DNA from: Flavobacterium haoranii
Lineage (GTDB): Bacteria > Bacteroidota > Bacteroidia > Flavobacteriales > Flavobacteriaceae
DNA length: 64,000 nt
Assembly (NCBI GenBank): GCA_003246205.1
Contig: QKBC01000010.1
Coordinates: 124,001 to 188,000, forward strand
Reading direction: 5' to 3'
Shown here: positions 1 through 8,684 of the stretch, in pieces
Numbering within the stretch: the first letter of the stretch is position 1
Layout: each line of letters opens with the position of its first letter
Program-made: the position numbers and the translations under genes
Notes under the pieces: model-generated
Told to the model about the DNA's origin: nothing
The model's input: only the letters and a program-made list of their open reading frames with translations
Database searches by the model: none

Positions 1-519
1 ACGCATCATGCGTAGCGGATCATCAGAATAGGTGATATCCGGATTTAAAGGTGTTCGGATGATTTTATTTTTTAAATCTTGAACTCCGTTAAAAGGATCT
101 ACTAAATCACCAAAATTTTCTTCTTTAAGTGAAAAAGCTAAGGCATTGATTGTAAAATCGCGTCGCTCTTGATCGTCTTGAAGTGTTCCGTTTTCTACAA
201 CAGGATTTCTGCTTTCAAAATGGTAACTTTCTTTACGGGCTCCAACAAATTCAACATCTATGTCTTTGTAGCGCAACATAGCTGTTCCGTAGTTTTTGAA
301 AACCTGAACTTTGGGCTGATTGGGCAACAATTCAGAAACCTTTAGGGCTAGCTCAATTCCGCTGCCTACAGCTACAATATCAATGTCTTTTTTATGATCG
401 CGTTGTAATAGAATATCGCGTACAAATCCGCCAATGACATAACTCTCAAGGTTAAGTTCTTTAGCCGCTTGTGCTATAATTTTGAATATGGTATTATCTA
501 GATATTGTTTGTAATTCAT
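1..519 (-). CDS. cca: CCA tRNA nucleotidyltransferase / poly(A) polymerase family, N-terminal part (cut by window edge)
   Basis: The first 173 codons are present; the rest lies beyond base 1. The reading frame starts at the ATG at 519 and stays open to the edge. The class II nucleotidyltransferase head is clear: GGFVRD at residues 30-35, the metal-binding DID at about 45-47, an RRDFTINALA motif past residue 120, and DDPLRMMR at the truncated end. The family adds or repairs the 3' CCA of tRNA in the cytoplasm; some members act as poly(A) polymerases, and the missing C-terminal region would be needed to tell them apart. It reads in the same direction as the tsaC-like gene upstream, from which a 90-bp gap with an inverted repeat separates it. 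The family call is secure. Confidence 0.93.
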   Translation of the reverse strand, partial: MNYKQYLDNTIFKIIAQAAKELNLESYVIGGFVRDILLQRDHKKDIDIVAVGSGIELALKVSELLPNQPKVQVFKNYGTAMLRYKDIDVEFVGARKESYHFESRNPVVENGTLQDDQERRDFTINALAFSLKEENFGDLVDPFNGVQDLKNKIIRTPLNPDITYSDDPLRMMR

Positions 520-537
520 TGTTTTTTGTCCTTTTTG

Positions 538-602
538 TCACTTCGATTGCAGTCGAGAAGTCGCAAATATTATGAGATTCTTCACTTCGTTCAGAATGAC
601 AA
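538..602. repeat. Imperfect inverted repeat of the flavobacterial intergenic type
   Basis: The gap between the CCA enzyme and tsaC is filled by an imperfect palindrome. It opens with TGTCACTTCGATTGCAGTCG and closes with CTTCGTTCAGAATGACA, so the ends are complementary (TGTCA/TGACA) and the inner GAGAAGTC pairs loosely with GATTCTTC. I recall elements of this type (TGTCATTTCGACTGCAGTCGAG and similar) scattered in intergenic regions of Flavobacterium genomes; that is memory, not a search. As RNA it would fold into one long hairpin and could act as a terminator or mRNA stabiliser. Confidence 0.6.
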
Positions 603-609
603 AGAATCA

Positions 610-1170
610 CTATTTTCGGATAATCTTCACTTGGCTATCAAGAGTTAATTTGATAATTGTTGAAGGTTTATCGCAAATTTTATCGCGGTGCAAATTTACA
701 ACATAGTCAACACCTTTTATAATTTCGGGTGAAATTTCTTGAAAGGATTTTGGCGTAGGTTGTCCGGAAATATTAGCAGAGGTGGATACTAAAGGTTTTT
801 TCATTCGCTCCATGAGCTTGTAGCAAAAAGGCTCCGATACTAAACGAATACCCAAAGTATTATCGTCGGCAATAAGATTTTTAGCCACGTTTTTTGGTTT
901 GTCTAAAATAAGCGTTGTCGGTTTTTTGGTATTATCCCAAATATCCCAAGCAACTTGTGGTACTTCATTGAATACTTGGTAGAGCATGCGTTCACCGTTT
1001 ACTAAGACAAGCATACTTTTACTTTCTTCTCGCTGTTTTAAGGCGTATATCTTTTTTACAGCTTCTTCATTGGTCGCATCACAGCCAATTCCCCAAACGG
1101 TATCGGTAGGATAGAGTATAATGCCGCCTTTTTGTATGACTTCTAAAGCGTTCTGGATTTCTGTATTCAA
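610..1170 (-). CDS. tsaC: Threonylcarbamoyl-AMP synthase, TsaC/Sua5/YrdC family
   Basis: 186 residues, a single YrdC domain without the C-terminal Sua5 extension, so the short TsaC form. Seen: the N-terminal GGIILYPTDTVWGIGCDA segment, the KQREESKSM stretch that corresponds to the family's K-x-R substrate-binding motif, and STSANISGQPT near residue 130. The family makes L-threonylcarbamoyl-AMP from threonine, bicarbonate and ATP for the t6A37 modification of ANN-decoding tRNAs. Its neighbour downstream is the CCA-adding enzyme, also a tRNA-maturation protein. The methyltransferase gene upstream ends only 5 bp before this start, so the two are probably cotranscribed. Confidence 0.92.
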   Translation of the reverse strand: MNTEIQNALEVIQKGGIILYPTDTVWGIGCDATNEEAVKKIYALKQREESKSMLVLVNGERMLYQVFNEVPQVAWDIWDNTKKPTTLILDKPKNVAKNLIADDNTLGIRLVSEPFCYKLMERMKKPLVSTSANISGQPTPKSFQEISPEIIKGVDYVVNLHRDKICDKPSTIIKLTLDSQVKIIRK

Positions 1171-1175
1171 TTGTT

Positions 1176-1988
1176 TTATTTTAGGTTATTTTTGATAAAT
1201 TGATAATCACTTTCAAGAAGAGATTCTTTCTCGATATTGATGTCTTTTTCTATAATTTTAGTTTTTAGGCCAAAGTATTTTTTCTTAATGGTATATTCTT
1301 TTAAGTTACAATTAATCTGGTCTTGACTAAGCTCTTTTGATGTGAAAATGTGTGTAGTCCTATTTTTTTGATAGTAATTTTTATTAAATTTTTCACCAAT
1401 AATTTCCATTGCTTTAGTAGAATAAAAGGAAATATGTTGCCCTGTTTCTTCAGCTATATACCACCAATTTTCAATTTCTGAGGTTTCATCGGGGATTAAT
1501 TCTGTTGTTAGAATTAAATGATCCGCGTAATCGAAAATTTTGGCAATATCTTCTAAGGGATTACTAAAATGTTCAAAAACTTCGAAGGCTGTTGCAATAT
1601 CAAATTTTTTATCCGGAATATCGGTTACATCAAAGTTCTTTGCAAATATATTTTCACAAAAAGCATCTTGTCTATAAAAGTCATAACCTGAATCTCTCAT
1701 TAAACGAACAAATACACCATATCCGCCGGCATAATCCACCATTTTTCGGGCTTCAGGAAAACAACAATAAATTATTTTAGGAACCTCTTTTTGCAGATAG
1801 GTATTTCTGCTTAAAAGACCGATGTCTAAAGAAGTAATAGCTGATTCATAAGCTTCTTCTAACCAAAAAGGAGTATCTGTTTGAACAAAAGAGCAAGATA
1901 AGCATTGGTAATAATTACAGTCATATTTGTTAAGAATTCTTTTTTCAAATATTTTTTGACTAGTATTATTACATACTTTACACTTCAT
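1176..1988 (-). CDS. Class I SAM-dependent methyltransferase with N-terminal zinc ribbon
   Basis: 270 residues. The N-terminus has two CxxC pairs (Cys3/Cys6 and Cys29/Cys32) typical of a small zinc-binding domain. A Rossmann-type SAM site follows at about 84-92 (VDYAGGYGV, with an acidic residue after the second strand), then an AFEVFEHF motif near 135 that resembles motif II/post II. This architecture occurs in methyltransferases encoded in glycan and lipid clusters (Methyltransf_23-like). The substrate cannot be read from the sequence. It lies between tsaC and the divergent glycosyltransferase operon at 2074, so a role on a surface sugar is plausible but inferred. Its start at 1988 faces that operon across an 85-bp shared promoter region. 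Confidence 0.8.
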   Translation of the reverse strand: MKCKVCNNTSQKIFEKRILNKYDCNYYQCLSCSFVQTDTPFWLEEAYESAITSLDIGLLSRNTYLQKEVPKIIYCCFPEARKMVDYAGGYGVFVRLMRDSGYDFYRQDAFCENIFAKNFDVTDIPDKKFDIATAFEVFEHFSNPLEDIAKIFDYADHLILTTELIPDETSEIENWWYIAEETGQHISFYSTKAMEIIGEKFNKNYYQKNRTTHIFTSKELSQDQINCNLKEYTIKKKYFGLKTKIIEKDINIEKESLLESDYQFIKNNLK

Positions 1989-2026
1989 AGATGCTCGATT
2001 TAGAGCGTAAAAATAATTAAAAATTA

Positions 2027-2034
2027 TATCTTTG
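2027..2034 (+). promoter_or_regulatory. Flavobacterial -7 box (TATCTTTG) of the glycan operon
   Basis: TATCTTTG matches the Bacteroidota -7 consensus TAnnTTTG and ends 39 bp before the ATG at 2074. No clear TTG -33 element was found at the expected 17-19 bp upstream, which is common for these weakly conserved promoters. It would drive the 2074-8684 operon. Confidence 0.5.
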
Positions 2035-2073
2035 CGAATTTAATTGTTGTTTTGTTCTACACTAATAAAAAGC

Positions 2074-3195
2074 ATGAAAATAATATTAGAACCACAGATA
2101 TTTGACGACCAGGAGTTTGGCGGAATTTCCAGATATCATTCGGAAATATATAAAAGGTTAGAGAATAATAAGGAAGTGGAATTTATTTTACCATTGTTAT
2201 ATACCGAAAATTTGCATATAAAAGATGTAGTAAAAAGACAAACACCGGCTTTTAAAAAGTTTTTGATCAAGCATAATATTTTTAGAAGAAAGGTATTAAG
2301 AAGGTTGAAAAGAAATAACCTGAAAAATGCAAATAAAGTACTGGAAAAAGGAAATTATGATTTAGTTATTCCTACATATTACAGTACTTATTTCTTAGAA
2401 TATATTGGAGATAAACCATTTGTGTTGACTGTTTACGACATGATTCATGAATTGTTTCCTCAATATTTTGATGAAGAAGATGATACTTCAAAAAGAAAAA
2501 AAATTTTAATAGAAAAAGCAACAAGAATAATTGCTGTTTCACAAAATACAAAACGCGATATTTTAAAGTTTTTTCCACATATTGATGAAAATAAGATAGA
2601 TGTAATATATCATGGGTATACTCCGTTGCAATTGAAAAAAGAATGTAAAGTTTTACCTAAAAGATATTTGCTATATGTAGGAAATCGTCATCATTATAAA
2701 AATTTTCATTTCTTTTTAAAATCAGTTAGTAACTTACTGAAAGAAGATGAAACTCTTTTTGCTTTTTTTGCCGGAGGCTATCCTTTTAGAAAAGAAGAAC
2801 AAAAAATGATTGACGATTTAGGAATAACAGATAAAGTAATCCAGCATAGATTTGACGATGAAGAATTGAGTTCTATTTACAGTAATGCTCTATGTTTTAT
2901 TTTTCCATCAGAATATGAAGGATTTGGAATTCCTGTCTTGGAATCTATGTCTAATAAATGTCCTATAATTTTACCGAAGCATAGTTCATTTCCCGAAGTT
3001 GCAGGTGAAGCTGGAATCTTTTATGAATTGAATAATGCTAAAGATTTAGAAGAAAAAATAAAGTATACAATAGAGAATAAAGAATTTAGAGAAGAACATA
3101 TAAGATTAGGCTTAGAACAAGTTAAAAAGTTTTCTTGGGATGAAGCTGCTCTGCAATGTTTAGAAACGTACAAAAAAGCAGTTAATAATGGATAA
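2074..3195 (+). CDS. Glycosyltransferase family 4 (GT-B fold)
   Basis: 373 residues from the ATG at 2074. A TTG 30 bp upstream is also in frame, but the extra ten residues precede the usual MKIILEPQIF start of this family, so the ATG is preferred. A two-domain GT-B layout is visible: an N-terminal domain with the glycine-rich GGISRYH at 16-22, and a C-terminal Glycos_transf_1 domain with YVGNRHHYKNF at about 201 and the EX7E motif at Glu282 to Glu290 (EGFGIPVLE). Such enzymes are retaining transferases using nucleotide sugars at the cytoplasmic face. First gene of the operon; overlaps the next gene by 8 bp. Donor and acceptor are unknown. Confidence 0.9.
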   Translation: MKIILEPQIFDDQEFGGISRYHSEIYKRLENNKEVEFILPLLYTENLHIKDVVKRQTPAFKKFLIKHNIFRRKVLRRLKRNNLKNANKVLEKGNYDLVIPTYYSTYFLEYIGDKPFVLTVYDMIHELFPQYFDEEDDTSKRKKILIEKATRIIAVSQNTKRDILKFFPHIDENKIDVIYHGYTPLQLKKECKVLPKRYLLYVGNRHHYKNFHFFLKSVSNLLKEDETLFAFFAGGYPFRKEEQKMIDDLGITDKVIQHRFDDEELSSIYSNALCFIFPSEYEGFGIPVLESMSNKCPIILPKHSSFPEVAGEAGIFYELNNAKDLEEKIKYTIENKEFREEHIRLGLEQVKKFSWDEAALQCLETYKKAVNNG

Positions 3196-4120
3196 ATATA
3201 CTGCAGAATCACCTGTTCTGTTTTTAATCTTTAATCGTCCTGAAGTTACTTTTCGAGTTTTTGAGGAAATTAAAAAAGTTAAGCCTAAGAAACTGTATAT
3301 TGCTAGTGATGGTCCTCGTACACCGATTGAAAATGATCTTTGTAAGCAAACAAGAGAAGTCATTAATTTGATAGATTGGGATTGTGAAGTAAAAACGCTT
3401 TTTAGAGATATAAACTTAGGGTGTAGAACTGCTGTTTCATCTGCAATAGATTGGTTCTTTGAAAATGAGGAACAAGGAATAATTTTGGAAGACGATTGTT
3501 TGCCAAATATGGATTTTTTCAGATTTTGCGATGAAATGCTGGAAAGATATAAGCTAGATTCAAGAATTAGATTTATAGCAGGAAGTAATTTTCAGTTTGG
3601 AACCAAAAGAGGAGAAGCAAGTTACTATTTTTCAAACTTGTCCCATGTTTGGGGATGGGCTTCATGGAAAAGAGTATGGGATGAATATGATGTCGATTTA
3701 AATAAATATAAAAATCTGAATCATTATGATGCCTTTTTGAGAATTTTTAATAATGAAATGCTTGCTAATGATTGGAAAAATATCATTGACGGAGTGTATA
3801 GAAATGAAATTAATTCATGGGCTTATCAATTGGCTATAACAAATATGTTCAATAACGGATTGTCGATTATGCCCAATGTAAATTTAATTTCGAATATAGG
3901 TTTTAATGAAAGTGCAACTCATACAGTTGAAGATAATGGTTTTGCAAATTTGCCACAACAAAGTTTAGATACAGAAATAACTCATCCGATTCTCTTTTTG
4001 GCAGATAAAGAAGCAGACCTTTTTACTTTAAGTAAAGAACATAATCTGGAAGAAAGAACTAAGCAAGTTGAGACTCCCCGCAAGTCTAAAAAAATAAAAT
4101 TTTGGAAAAGAAATGGTTAA
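3188..4120 (+). CDS. GT-A type glycosyltransferase / nucleotide-diphospho-sugar transferase
   Basis: 310 residues. The N-terminal SPVLFLIFNRPEVTFRVF segment and the IASDGPR motif at 39-44 are typical of a flavobacterial group usually named nucleotide-diphospho-sugar transferase. The metal and sugar-nucleotide site is probably EDD at 101-103 (IILEDDCLP), and an aromatic HVWGWASW motif follows at 153-160. No signal peptide or membrane segment is seen, so it should act in the cytoplasm. Its start overlaps the previous stop and its end overlaps the next start, each by 8 bp, consistent with translational coupling within one operon. Sugar specificity unknown. Confidence 0.85.
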   Translation: MDKYTAESPVLFLIFNRPEVTFRVFEEIKKVKPKKLYIASDGPRTPIENDLCKQTREVINLIDWDCEVKTLFRDINLGCRTAVSSAIDWFFENEEQGIILEDDCLPNMDFFRFCDEMLERYKLDSRIRFIAGSNFQFGTKRGEASYYFSNLSHVWGWASWKRVWDEYDVDLNKYKNLNHYDAFLRIFNNEMLANDWKNIIDGVYRNEINSWAYQLAITNMFNNGLSIMPNVNLISNIGFNESATHTVEDNGFANLPQQSLDTEITHPILFLADKEADLFTLSKEHNLEERTKQVETPRKSKKIKFWKRNG

Positions 4121-4946
4121 ACTGTCAATTATAACTATTAATTATAATAACAATGTAGGTCTGATAAAAACTATTGAGAGCATTATTAATCAAACTTGGC
4201 AAGAGTTTGAGTATATTATTATTGACGGAGGAAGTACTGATGGTAGTTTAGAAACAATTGCTAAATATAAAGACCATATAGATTATTATGTTTCCGAAAA
4301 AGATAATGGAGTATATGATGCCATGAATAAAGGAATAAATATAGCTAAAGGAAGTTATATAAACTTTATGAACAGCGGTGACTTTTATTTTGATAATACA
4401 ATCTTGGAAGCAATACATGAAAAACTGGATTTGAAGGTAGGTGTTGCTTATGGAAATTCTTTTTATTTTAATGAAGAAGGATATGACAGAGTAGAAAAAA
4501 CACCTTCAGAACTGTCTTTTTCTCATTTCTTTACATCAGGAATTAATCACCAGGCAAGTTTTATAAAAAGAGACCTGTTTTTTAAATACTTCATGTATAA
4601 TACAGAATATAAAATTTGCGCTGATTGGGAGTTTTTTTTGTATGCTATTTGTAAAAGAAACGAACCATATCTACATTTAAATAAAACAATCTGCTATTAT
4701 GATTTTTCAGGTATTTCAGCTAATCCTGCAAATCTAAATACATATTATCAGGAAAGAGAAGAAATCTTAAGAAAATATTTTCCTCTGTTTTATGATGATT
4801 ATATCTTCTTTGATAAAAATTATGATAGAAGAATCAGAAAATTGTTCCAAATCCAAAAGAATAAGATATTATGGAGAACAGTTAAAATATTTATTACTAT
4901 ATTTCTATTAATTTTACCAAAAGAAAAAAAACAAAATAAAATATAA
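4113..4946 (+). CDS. Glycosyltransferase family 2, copy A of a paralogous pair
   Basis: 277 residues of GT2/WcaA type. Seen: [13 protein letters not shown] at the N-terminus, [11 protein letters not shown] at about 35-45, and [10 protein letters not shown] at 71-80. Where many GT2 enzymes have DxD there is MNSGD at 86-90. The C-terminal half has an ADWEFF motif and ends in a hydrophobic, lysine-terminated tail (about 252-277) that could associate with the membrane. It is clearly paralogous to the gene at 6964-7785, which lies on the other side of gmd and fcl. gmd begins 2 bp after this gene ends. It may transfer fucose or another GDP-sugar, by context only. Confidence 0.88.
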   Translation: MVKLSIITINYNNNVGLIKTIESIINQTWQEFEYIIIDGGSTDGSLETIAKYKDHIDYYVSEKDNGVYDAMNKGINIAKGSYINFMNSGDFYFDNTILEAIHEKLDLKVGVAYGNSFYFNEEGYDRVEKTPSELSFSHFFTSGINHQASFIKRDLFFKYFMYNTEYKICADWEFFLYAICKRNEPYLHLNKTICYYDFSGISANPANLNTYYQEREEILRKYFPLFYDDYIFFDKNYDRRIRKLFQIQKNKILWRTVKIFITIFLLILPKEKKQNKI

Positions 4947-4948
4947 GA

Positions 4949-6037
4949 ATGAAGACAGCTTTAATTACAGGTGTTACGGGGCAAGACGGTGCGTATTTAA
5001 CAGAATTTTTACTGAATAAAGGATATAAAGTTCATGGAATAAAAAGAAGAAGTTCCCTTTTTAATACCCAAAGAATAGATCATTTGTATGAAGACCCACA
5101 TATTGATAATCAACATTTTGTTTTGCATTATGGAGACTTAAATGATTCAACTAATTTGATAAGAATCATTCAGGAAACCCAACCGGACGAAATCTACAAT
5201 TTGGGGGCAATGAGCCATGTTAAAGTTAGTTTCGATATGCCGGAATATACTGCAAATGCTGATGGAATCGGGACATTAAGAATTTTAGAAGCCGTTAGAT
5301 TATTAGGTTTAACAAAAAAGACAAAAATATATCAGGCTTCAACTTCTGAATTATATGGTTTAGTGCAGGAAGTACCACAAAAAGAAACAACACCATTTTA
5401 CCCGAGATCACCTTATGCAGTTGCAAAAATGTACGCTTATTGGATTACGGTAAACTATAGAGAAGCGTATGGAATGTTTGCTTGCAATGGAATACTATTC
5501 AACCATGAAAGTCCTTTGCGTGGAGAAACTTTTGTTACCAGAAAAATTACAAGAGGGATTTCTCAAATAGCATTGGGATTAGAAGAGACATTGTATATGG
5601 GGAATATAGATGCCAAAAGAGATTGGGGGCATGCAAAAGATTATATTGAGGCAATGTGGCTTATTTTGCAACAAGAAGAGCCGGAAGACTTCGTTATTTC
5701 AACAGGCGTAACAACAACTGTCAGAGATTTCATTATTATGGCTTTTAATGAAGTTGGTGTAACTTTAGAATTTAAAGGAGAAGGAGTAAACGAAATTGCC
5801 TTAGTAAAAAAAGCTACTAATCCTGAATACGATTTTAAAGAGGGACAAGTGGTTATGAAAATTGATCCTGCTTATTTTAGACCAACAGAGGTAGATTTGT
5901 TAATAGGAGATAACACTAAAGCCAAAACAAAATTGAACTGGAAGCCTAAATATAATTTAGAAATGTTAGTTAAAGAAATGATGGAGTCGGATCTGAATTT
6001 ATTTAAAAAAGAAAAATTTTCTAAACAATACAAATAA
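4949..6037 (+). CDS. gmd: GDP-mannose 4,6-dehydratase
   Basis: 362 residues, the usual length. It is an extended short-chain dehydrogenase: NADP-binding GVTGQDG at residues 8-14, STSELYG at 131-137 supplying the active-site Thr/Ser and Glu, and Tyr156/Lys160 in [29 protein letters not shown] is a strong Gmd signature. The enzyme converts GDP-D-mannose to GDP-4-keto-6-deoxymannose in the cytoplasm. The next gene, 4 bp downstream, encodes GDP-L-fucose synthase, so the pair makes GDP-L-fucose. The enzymes supplying GDP-mannose are not in this window. Confidence 0.97.
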   Translation: MKTALITGVTGQDGAYLTEFLLNKGYKVHGIKRRSSLFNTQRIDHLYEDPHIDNQHFVLHYGDLNDSTNLIRIIQETQPDEIYNLGAMSHVKVSFDMPEYTANADGIGTLRILEAVRLLGLTKKTKIYQASTSELYGLVQEVPQKETTPFYPRSPYAVAKMYAYWITVNYREAYGMFACNGILFNHESPLRGETFVTRKITRGISQIALGLEETLYMGNIDAKRDWGHAKDYIEAMWLILQQEEPEDFVISTGVTTTVRDFIIMAFNEVGVTLEFKGEGVNEIALVKKATNPEYDFKEGQVVMKIDPAYFRPTEVDLLIGDNTKAKTKLNWKPKYNLEMLVKEMMESDLNLFKKEKFSKQYK

Positions 6038-6041
6038 AATA

Positions 6042-6971
6042 ATGGAATTAAATGCTAAAATATACGTAGCCGGACATAGAGGAATGGTGGGGAGTGCTAT
6101 AGTAGAAAATTTAAAAAGTAAAGGTTACAATAATATAATTACCAGAACTTCTTCCGAGTTAAACTTAATTAACCAAAAAGAGGTTTCTGATTTTTTTGAA
6201 AAAGAAAAACCGGAATATGTGTTTTTAGCAGCAGCAAAAGTTGGAGGAATTGAAGCTAACAACACTTACAGGGCTGACTTTATTTATGAAAACATTCTTA
6301 TTCAAAGTAATGTTATACATGAAAGCTATGTCAATAATGTAAAGAAACTGATGTTTTTAGGCTCCTCATGTATCTATCCTAAATTGGCTCCGCAACCATT
6401 AAAAGAATCATATCTTCTAACTGGCTTGTTAGAACCGACAAATGAACCTTATGCAATAGCTAAAATCTCCGGTATAAAAATGTGTGAAGCATACCGAGAT
6501 CAATATAATTGTAATTTTATATCAGTAATGCCTACAAATTTATATGGCTTTAATGATAATTATGATCTTAAGAATTCCCATGTATTACCTGCTTTATTAA
6601 GAAAGTTTCACGAAGCAAAAATTAATAATGACAAAGAGGTAACCATTTGGGGAACAGGAACTCCGTTGCGAGAGTTTTTACACGCTTCCGATATGGCAGA
6701 TGCATGTGTTTATTTAATGAAAAATTACAATGAAAAAGAATTTGTCAATATTGGATCAGGAACAGAAATTTCAATAAGTGACTTAGCTTTATTGATAAAA
6801 GATATTGTGAAATATGAAGGCGAAATTGTGTACGATACTACTAAGCCTGACGGAACACCGAGAAAATTAATGGATGTATCTAAATTAAACAATTTAGGAT
6901 GGAAATATAAAATATCATTAAGAGAAGGAATAGAAGGTGTTTATAATGAAAAGTATCTAAAGAATGAATAA
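6042..6971 (+). CDS. fcl: GDP-L-fucose synthase
   Basis: 309 residues. NADP-binding GHRGMVG at 11-17. The catalytic set closely matches the well-studied E. coli enzyme: Ser108, Cys110, Tyr137, Lys141 and His180 (in [11 protein letters not shown]). The protein epimerises and reduces the Gmd product to GDP-L-fucose. Together with gmd this predicts fucose in the surface glycan, or a derivative built from the same intermediate. The 3' end overlaps the following glycosyltransferase by 8 bp, which suggests that this next enzyme may use GDP-fucose; that last point is inference. Confidence 0.96.
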   Translation: MELNAKIYVAGHRGMVGSAIVENLKSKGYNNIITRTSSELNLINQKEVSDFFEKEKPEYVFLAAAKVGGIEANNTYRADFIYENILIQSNVIHESYVNNVKKLMFLGSSCIYPKLAPQPLKESYLLTGLLEPTNEPYAIAKISGIKMCEAYRDQYNCNFISVMPTNLYGFNDNYDLKNSHVLPALLRKFHEAKINNDKEVTIWGTGTPLREFLHASDMADACVYLMKNYNEKEFVNIGSGTEISISDLALLIKDIVKYEGEIVYDTTKPDGTPRKLMDVSKLNNLGWKYKISLREGIEGVYNEKYLKNE

Positions 6972-7785
6972 AAAGATTTCAGTTATTACTATAAACTATA
7001 ATGACAAAGTTGGTTTAGAAAAAACGATAAACAGCGTTGTTAGTCAAACATCTGACAATTTTGAATATATCATTATTGACGGAGGAAGTAATGATGGAAG
7101 TAAAGAAGTAATTGAAAAATATAAAGATAAAATAGATTATTGGATTAGTGAACCTGACAAAGGTCCTTATAATGCAATGAATAAAGGAATAAAAGCGGCA
7201 AATGGAGAATTTGTCATTTTTATGAATGGCGGCGATTTCTTTTATGACGAAACTGTATTAGAAACTGTAGATGGCTTATTAGGTGAAGAGTATGATATTT
7301 ATTATGGTGATAATTATAAAATAAAACCAAATTCAAAAAGAAAAAAGACATATCCTGAGGAATTAAGCTTTTCCTTCTTTTATACAAGCTGCATTAATCA
7401 CCAATCAACATTTATAAGAAGAAAGCTGTTTTTTGATCACTTTTTCTATAATGAAGAATTTAAAATAGTAGCAGACTGGGAATTTTTTGTTTATACAATT
7501 TGTAATGAAAACGTTCCTTATAAATATTTAGGGGTTACAATCGCTAATTATGATTTTACAGGGATTTCTTCAGTTAGTAAATACAGAGATATAGCACATA
7601 AAGAAAAATTAGAAGTGTTTAATAAATATTTTCCTTTATTTTTGGAAGATTATAAGAAAGTTGCTGAAATAAAATCTAAAAGAATCCAACAAGTTCTATA
7701 TATAAAAAAATTTAGACACCCTTGGAAAGCCTTTAAAGGAATAATAAACTTTTTAGCAATTTTCAGTGTTAAAAACAGATTATGA
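6964..7785 (+). CDS. Glycosyltransferase family 2, copy B of a paralogous pair
   Basis: 273 residues, aligned along its length with the product of 4113-4946: [38 protein letters not shown] in place of DxD, a [14 protein letters not shown] stretch against [14 protein letters not shown], then ADWEFFVY and YDFTGIS. The two copies differ in the putative acceptor-binding middle and tail. Duplication followed by divergence around gmd/fcl is the simplest reading. It overlaps fcl by 8 bp and the next gene by 4 bp (ATGA). Linkage and sugar are unknown; a fucosyltransferase is possible. Confidence 0.88.
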   Translation: MNKKISVITINYNDKVGLEKTINSVVSQTSDNFEYIIIDGGSNDGSKEVIEKYKDKIDYWISEPDKGPYNAMNKGIKAANGEFVIFMNGGDFFYDETVLETVDGLLGEEYDIYYGDNYKIKPNSKRKKTYPEELSFSFFYTSCINHQSTFIRRKLFFDHFFYNEEFKIVADWEFFVYTICNENVPYKYLGVTIANYDFTGISSVSKYRDIAHKEKLEVFNKYFPLFLEDYKKVAEIKSKRIQQVLYIKKFRHPWKAFKGIINFLAIFSVKNRL

Positions 7786-8684
7786 AAAAGATACATGTAG
7801 GTTTTTTATTGTCGTATGATTACGAAAAGTTAAAAACATCTATACCTTTAGTCTACGATTATAGTGACAAAATATTTATTGCACAAGATCAAAACAACCT
7901 AACATGGAGCGGGAACGCATTTTATGTAGAAGATTCTTTCTATGAATGGATTAAAGACATTGATACAGAAAATAAAATAGAATTCTATAAAGATAATTTT
8001 TACATACCTAACCTTACTGCTATACAAAATGACACCAGAGAAAGACACATGCTTTCTCAAAAAATGGGAATCGGAAATTGGTTGGTACAAATAGATAGCG
8101 ACGAGTATGTCTTAAATTTTAAAGGTTTTGTAAAATCTTTAAGAAAGTACGATCATTATTTGGATGATCCGAAAAGAACTCCTATACAAATTGCAGGTTT
8201 CCATATAGATGTCTATAAATATTTGGACGACGGTATTTTATATGTTAAAGACACATGTAAAGTACTTTTAGCAACCAATTATCCAAATTACAAACTAGCA
8301 AGGCAAACAAGAGAAAGAGTTATTTATGTGGATACTTACGTATTACACGAATCTTTAGCAAGAACGGAAGAAGAATTGTCTATGAAGTTGAAGAATTGGG
8401 GACACATGCACGAATTAAACACTACTTTCCTTGAAAAATGGAATAAGGCAAATTCTGAAAATTATAATGAAATAAAAGATGTTTTTTATTTAACCGGAAA
8501 GCAATGGAGCTCATTGGGTTTTATTGAGGGAAAAAACATTAAAGATTTTAACCAAAAAATAGAGAAACTGGATATTATCCGTTTGGATAAATTTTTTCTT
8601 TTTAAGAAAAATTTCGGACAGTGGTTTAAATACAAATTTTTAAAACCTAGAAAGCAAAAACTTGAGTTTGAAGAATATTTTTAA
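7782..8684 (+). CDS. Probable GT-A glycosyltransferase (GT2-like), last gene of the operon
   Basis: 300 residues. Not confidently placed in a named family. What is visible: a short N-terminal beta strand (HVGFLLSYDYEKL), a QNDTRERHMLSQKMG segment, and QIDSDEYVL at 103-111 whose Asp-Ser-Asp resembles the DxD metal site of GT-A enzymes. A TRERVIYVDTYVLHESLARTEEEL region follows, with a basic C-terminus. No signal peptide or transmembrane helix. The coupling to the upstream GT2 (4-bp overlap) and the operon context support a glycosyltransferase. It ends in TTAA shared with the convergent gene at 8681, without an obvious terminator. Confidence 0.7.
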   Translation: MKKIHVGFLLSYDYEKLKTSIPLVYDYSDKIFIAQDQNNLTWSGNAFYVEDSFYEWIKDIDTENKIEFYKDNFYIPNLTAIQNDTRERHMLSQKMGIGNWLVQIDSDEYVLNFKGFVKSLRKYDHYLDDPKRTPIQIAGFHIDVYKYLDDGILYVKDTCKVLLATNYPNYKLARQTRERVIYVDTYVLHESLARTEEELSMKLKNWGHMHELNTTFLEKWNKANSENYNEIKDVFYLTGKQWSSLGFIEGKNIKDFNQKIEKLDIIRLDKFFLFKKNFGQWFKYKFLKPRKQKLEFEEYF

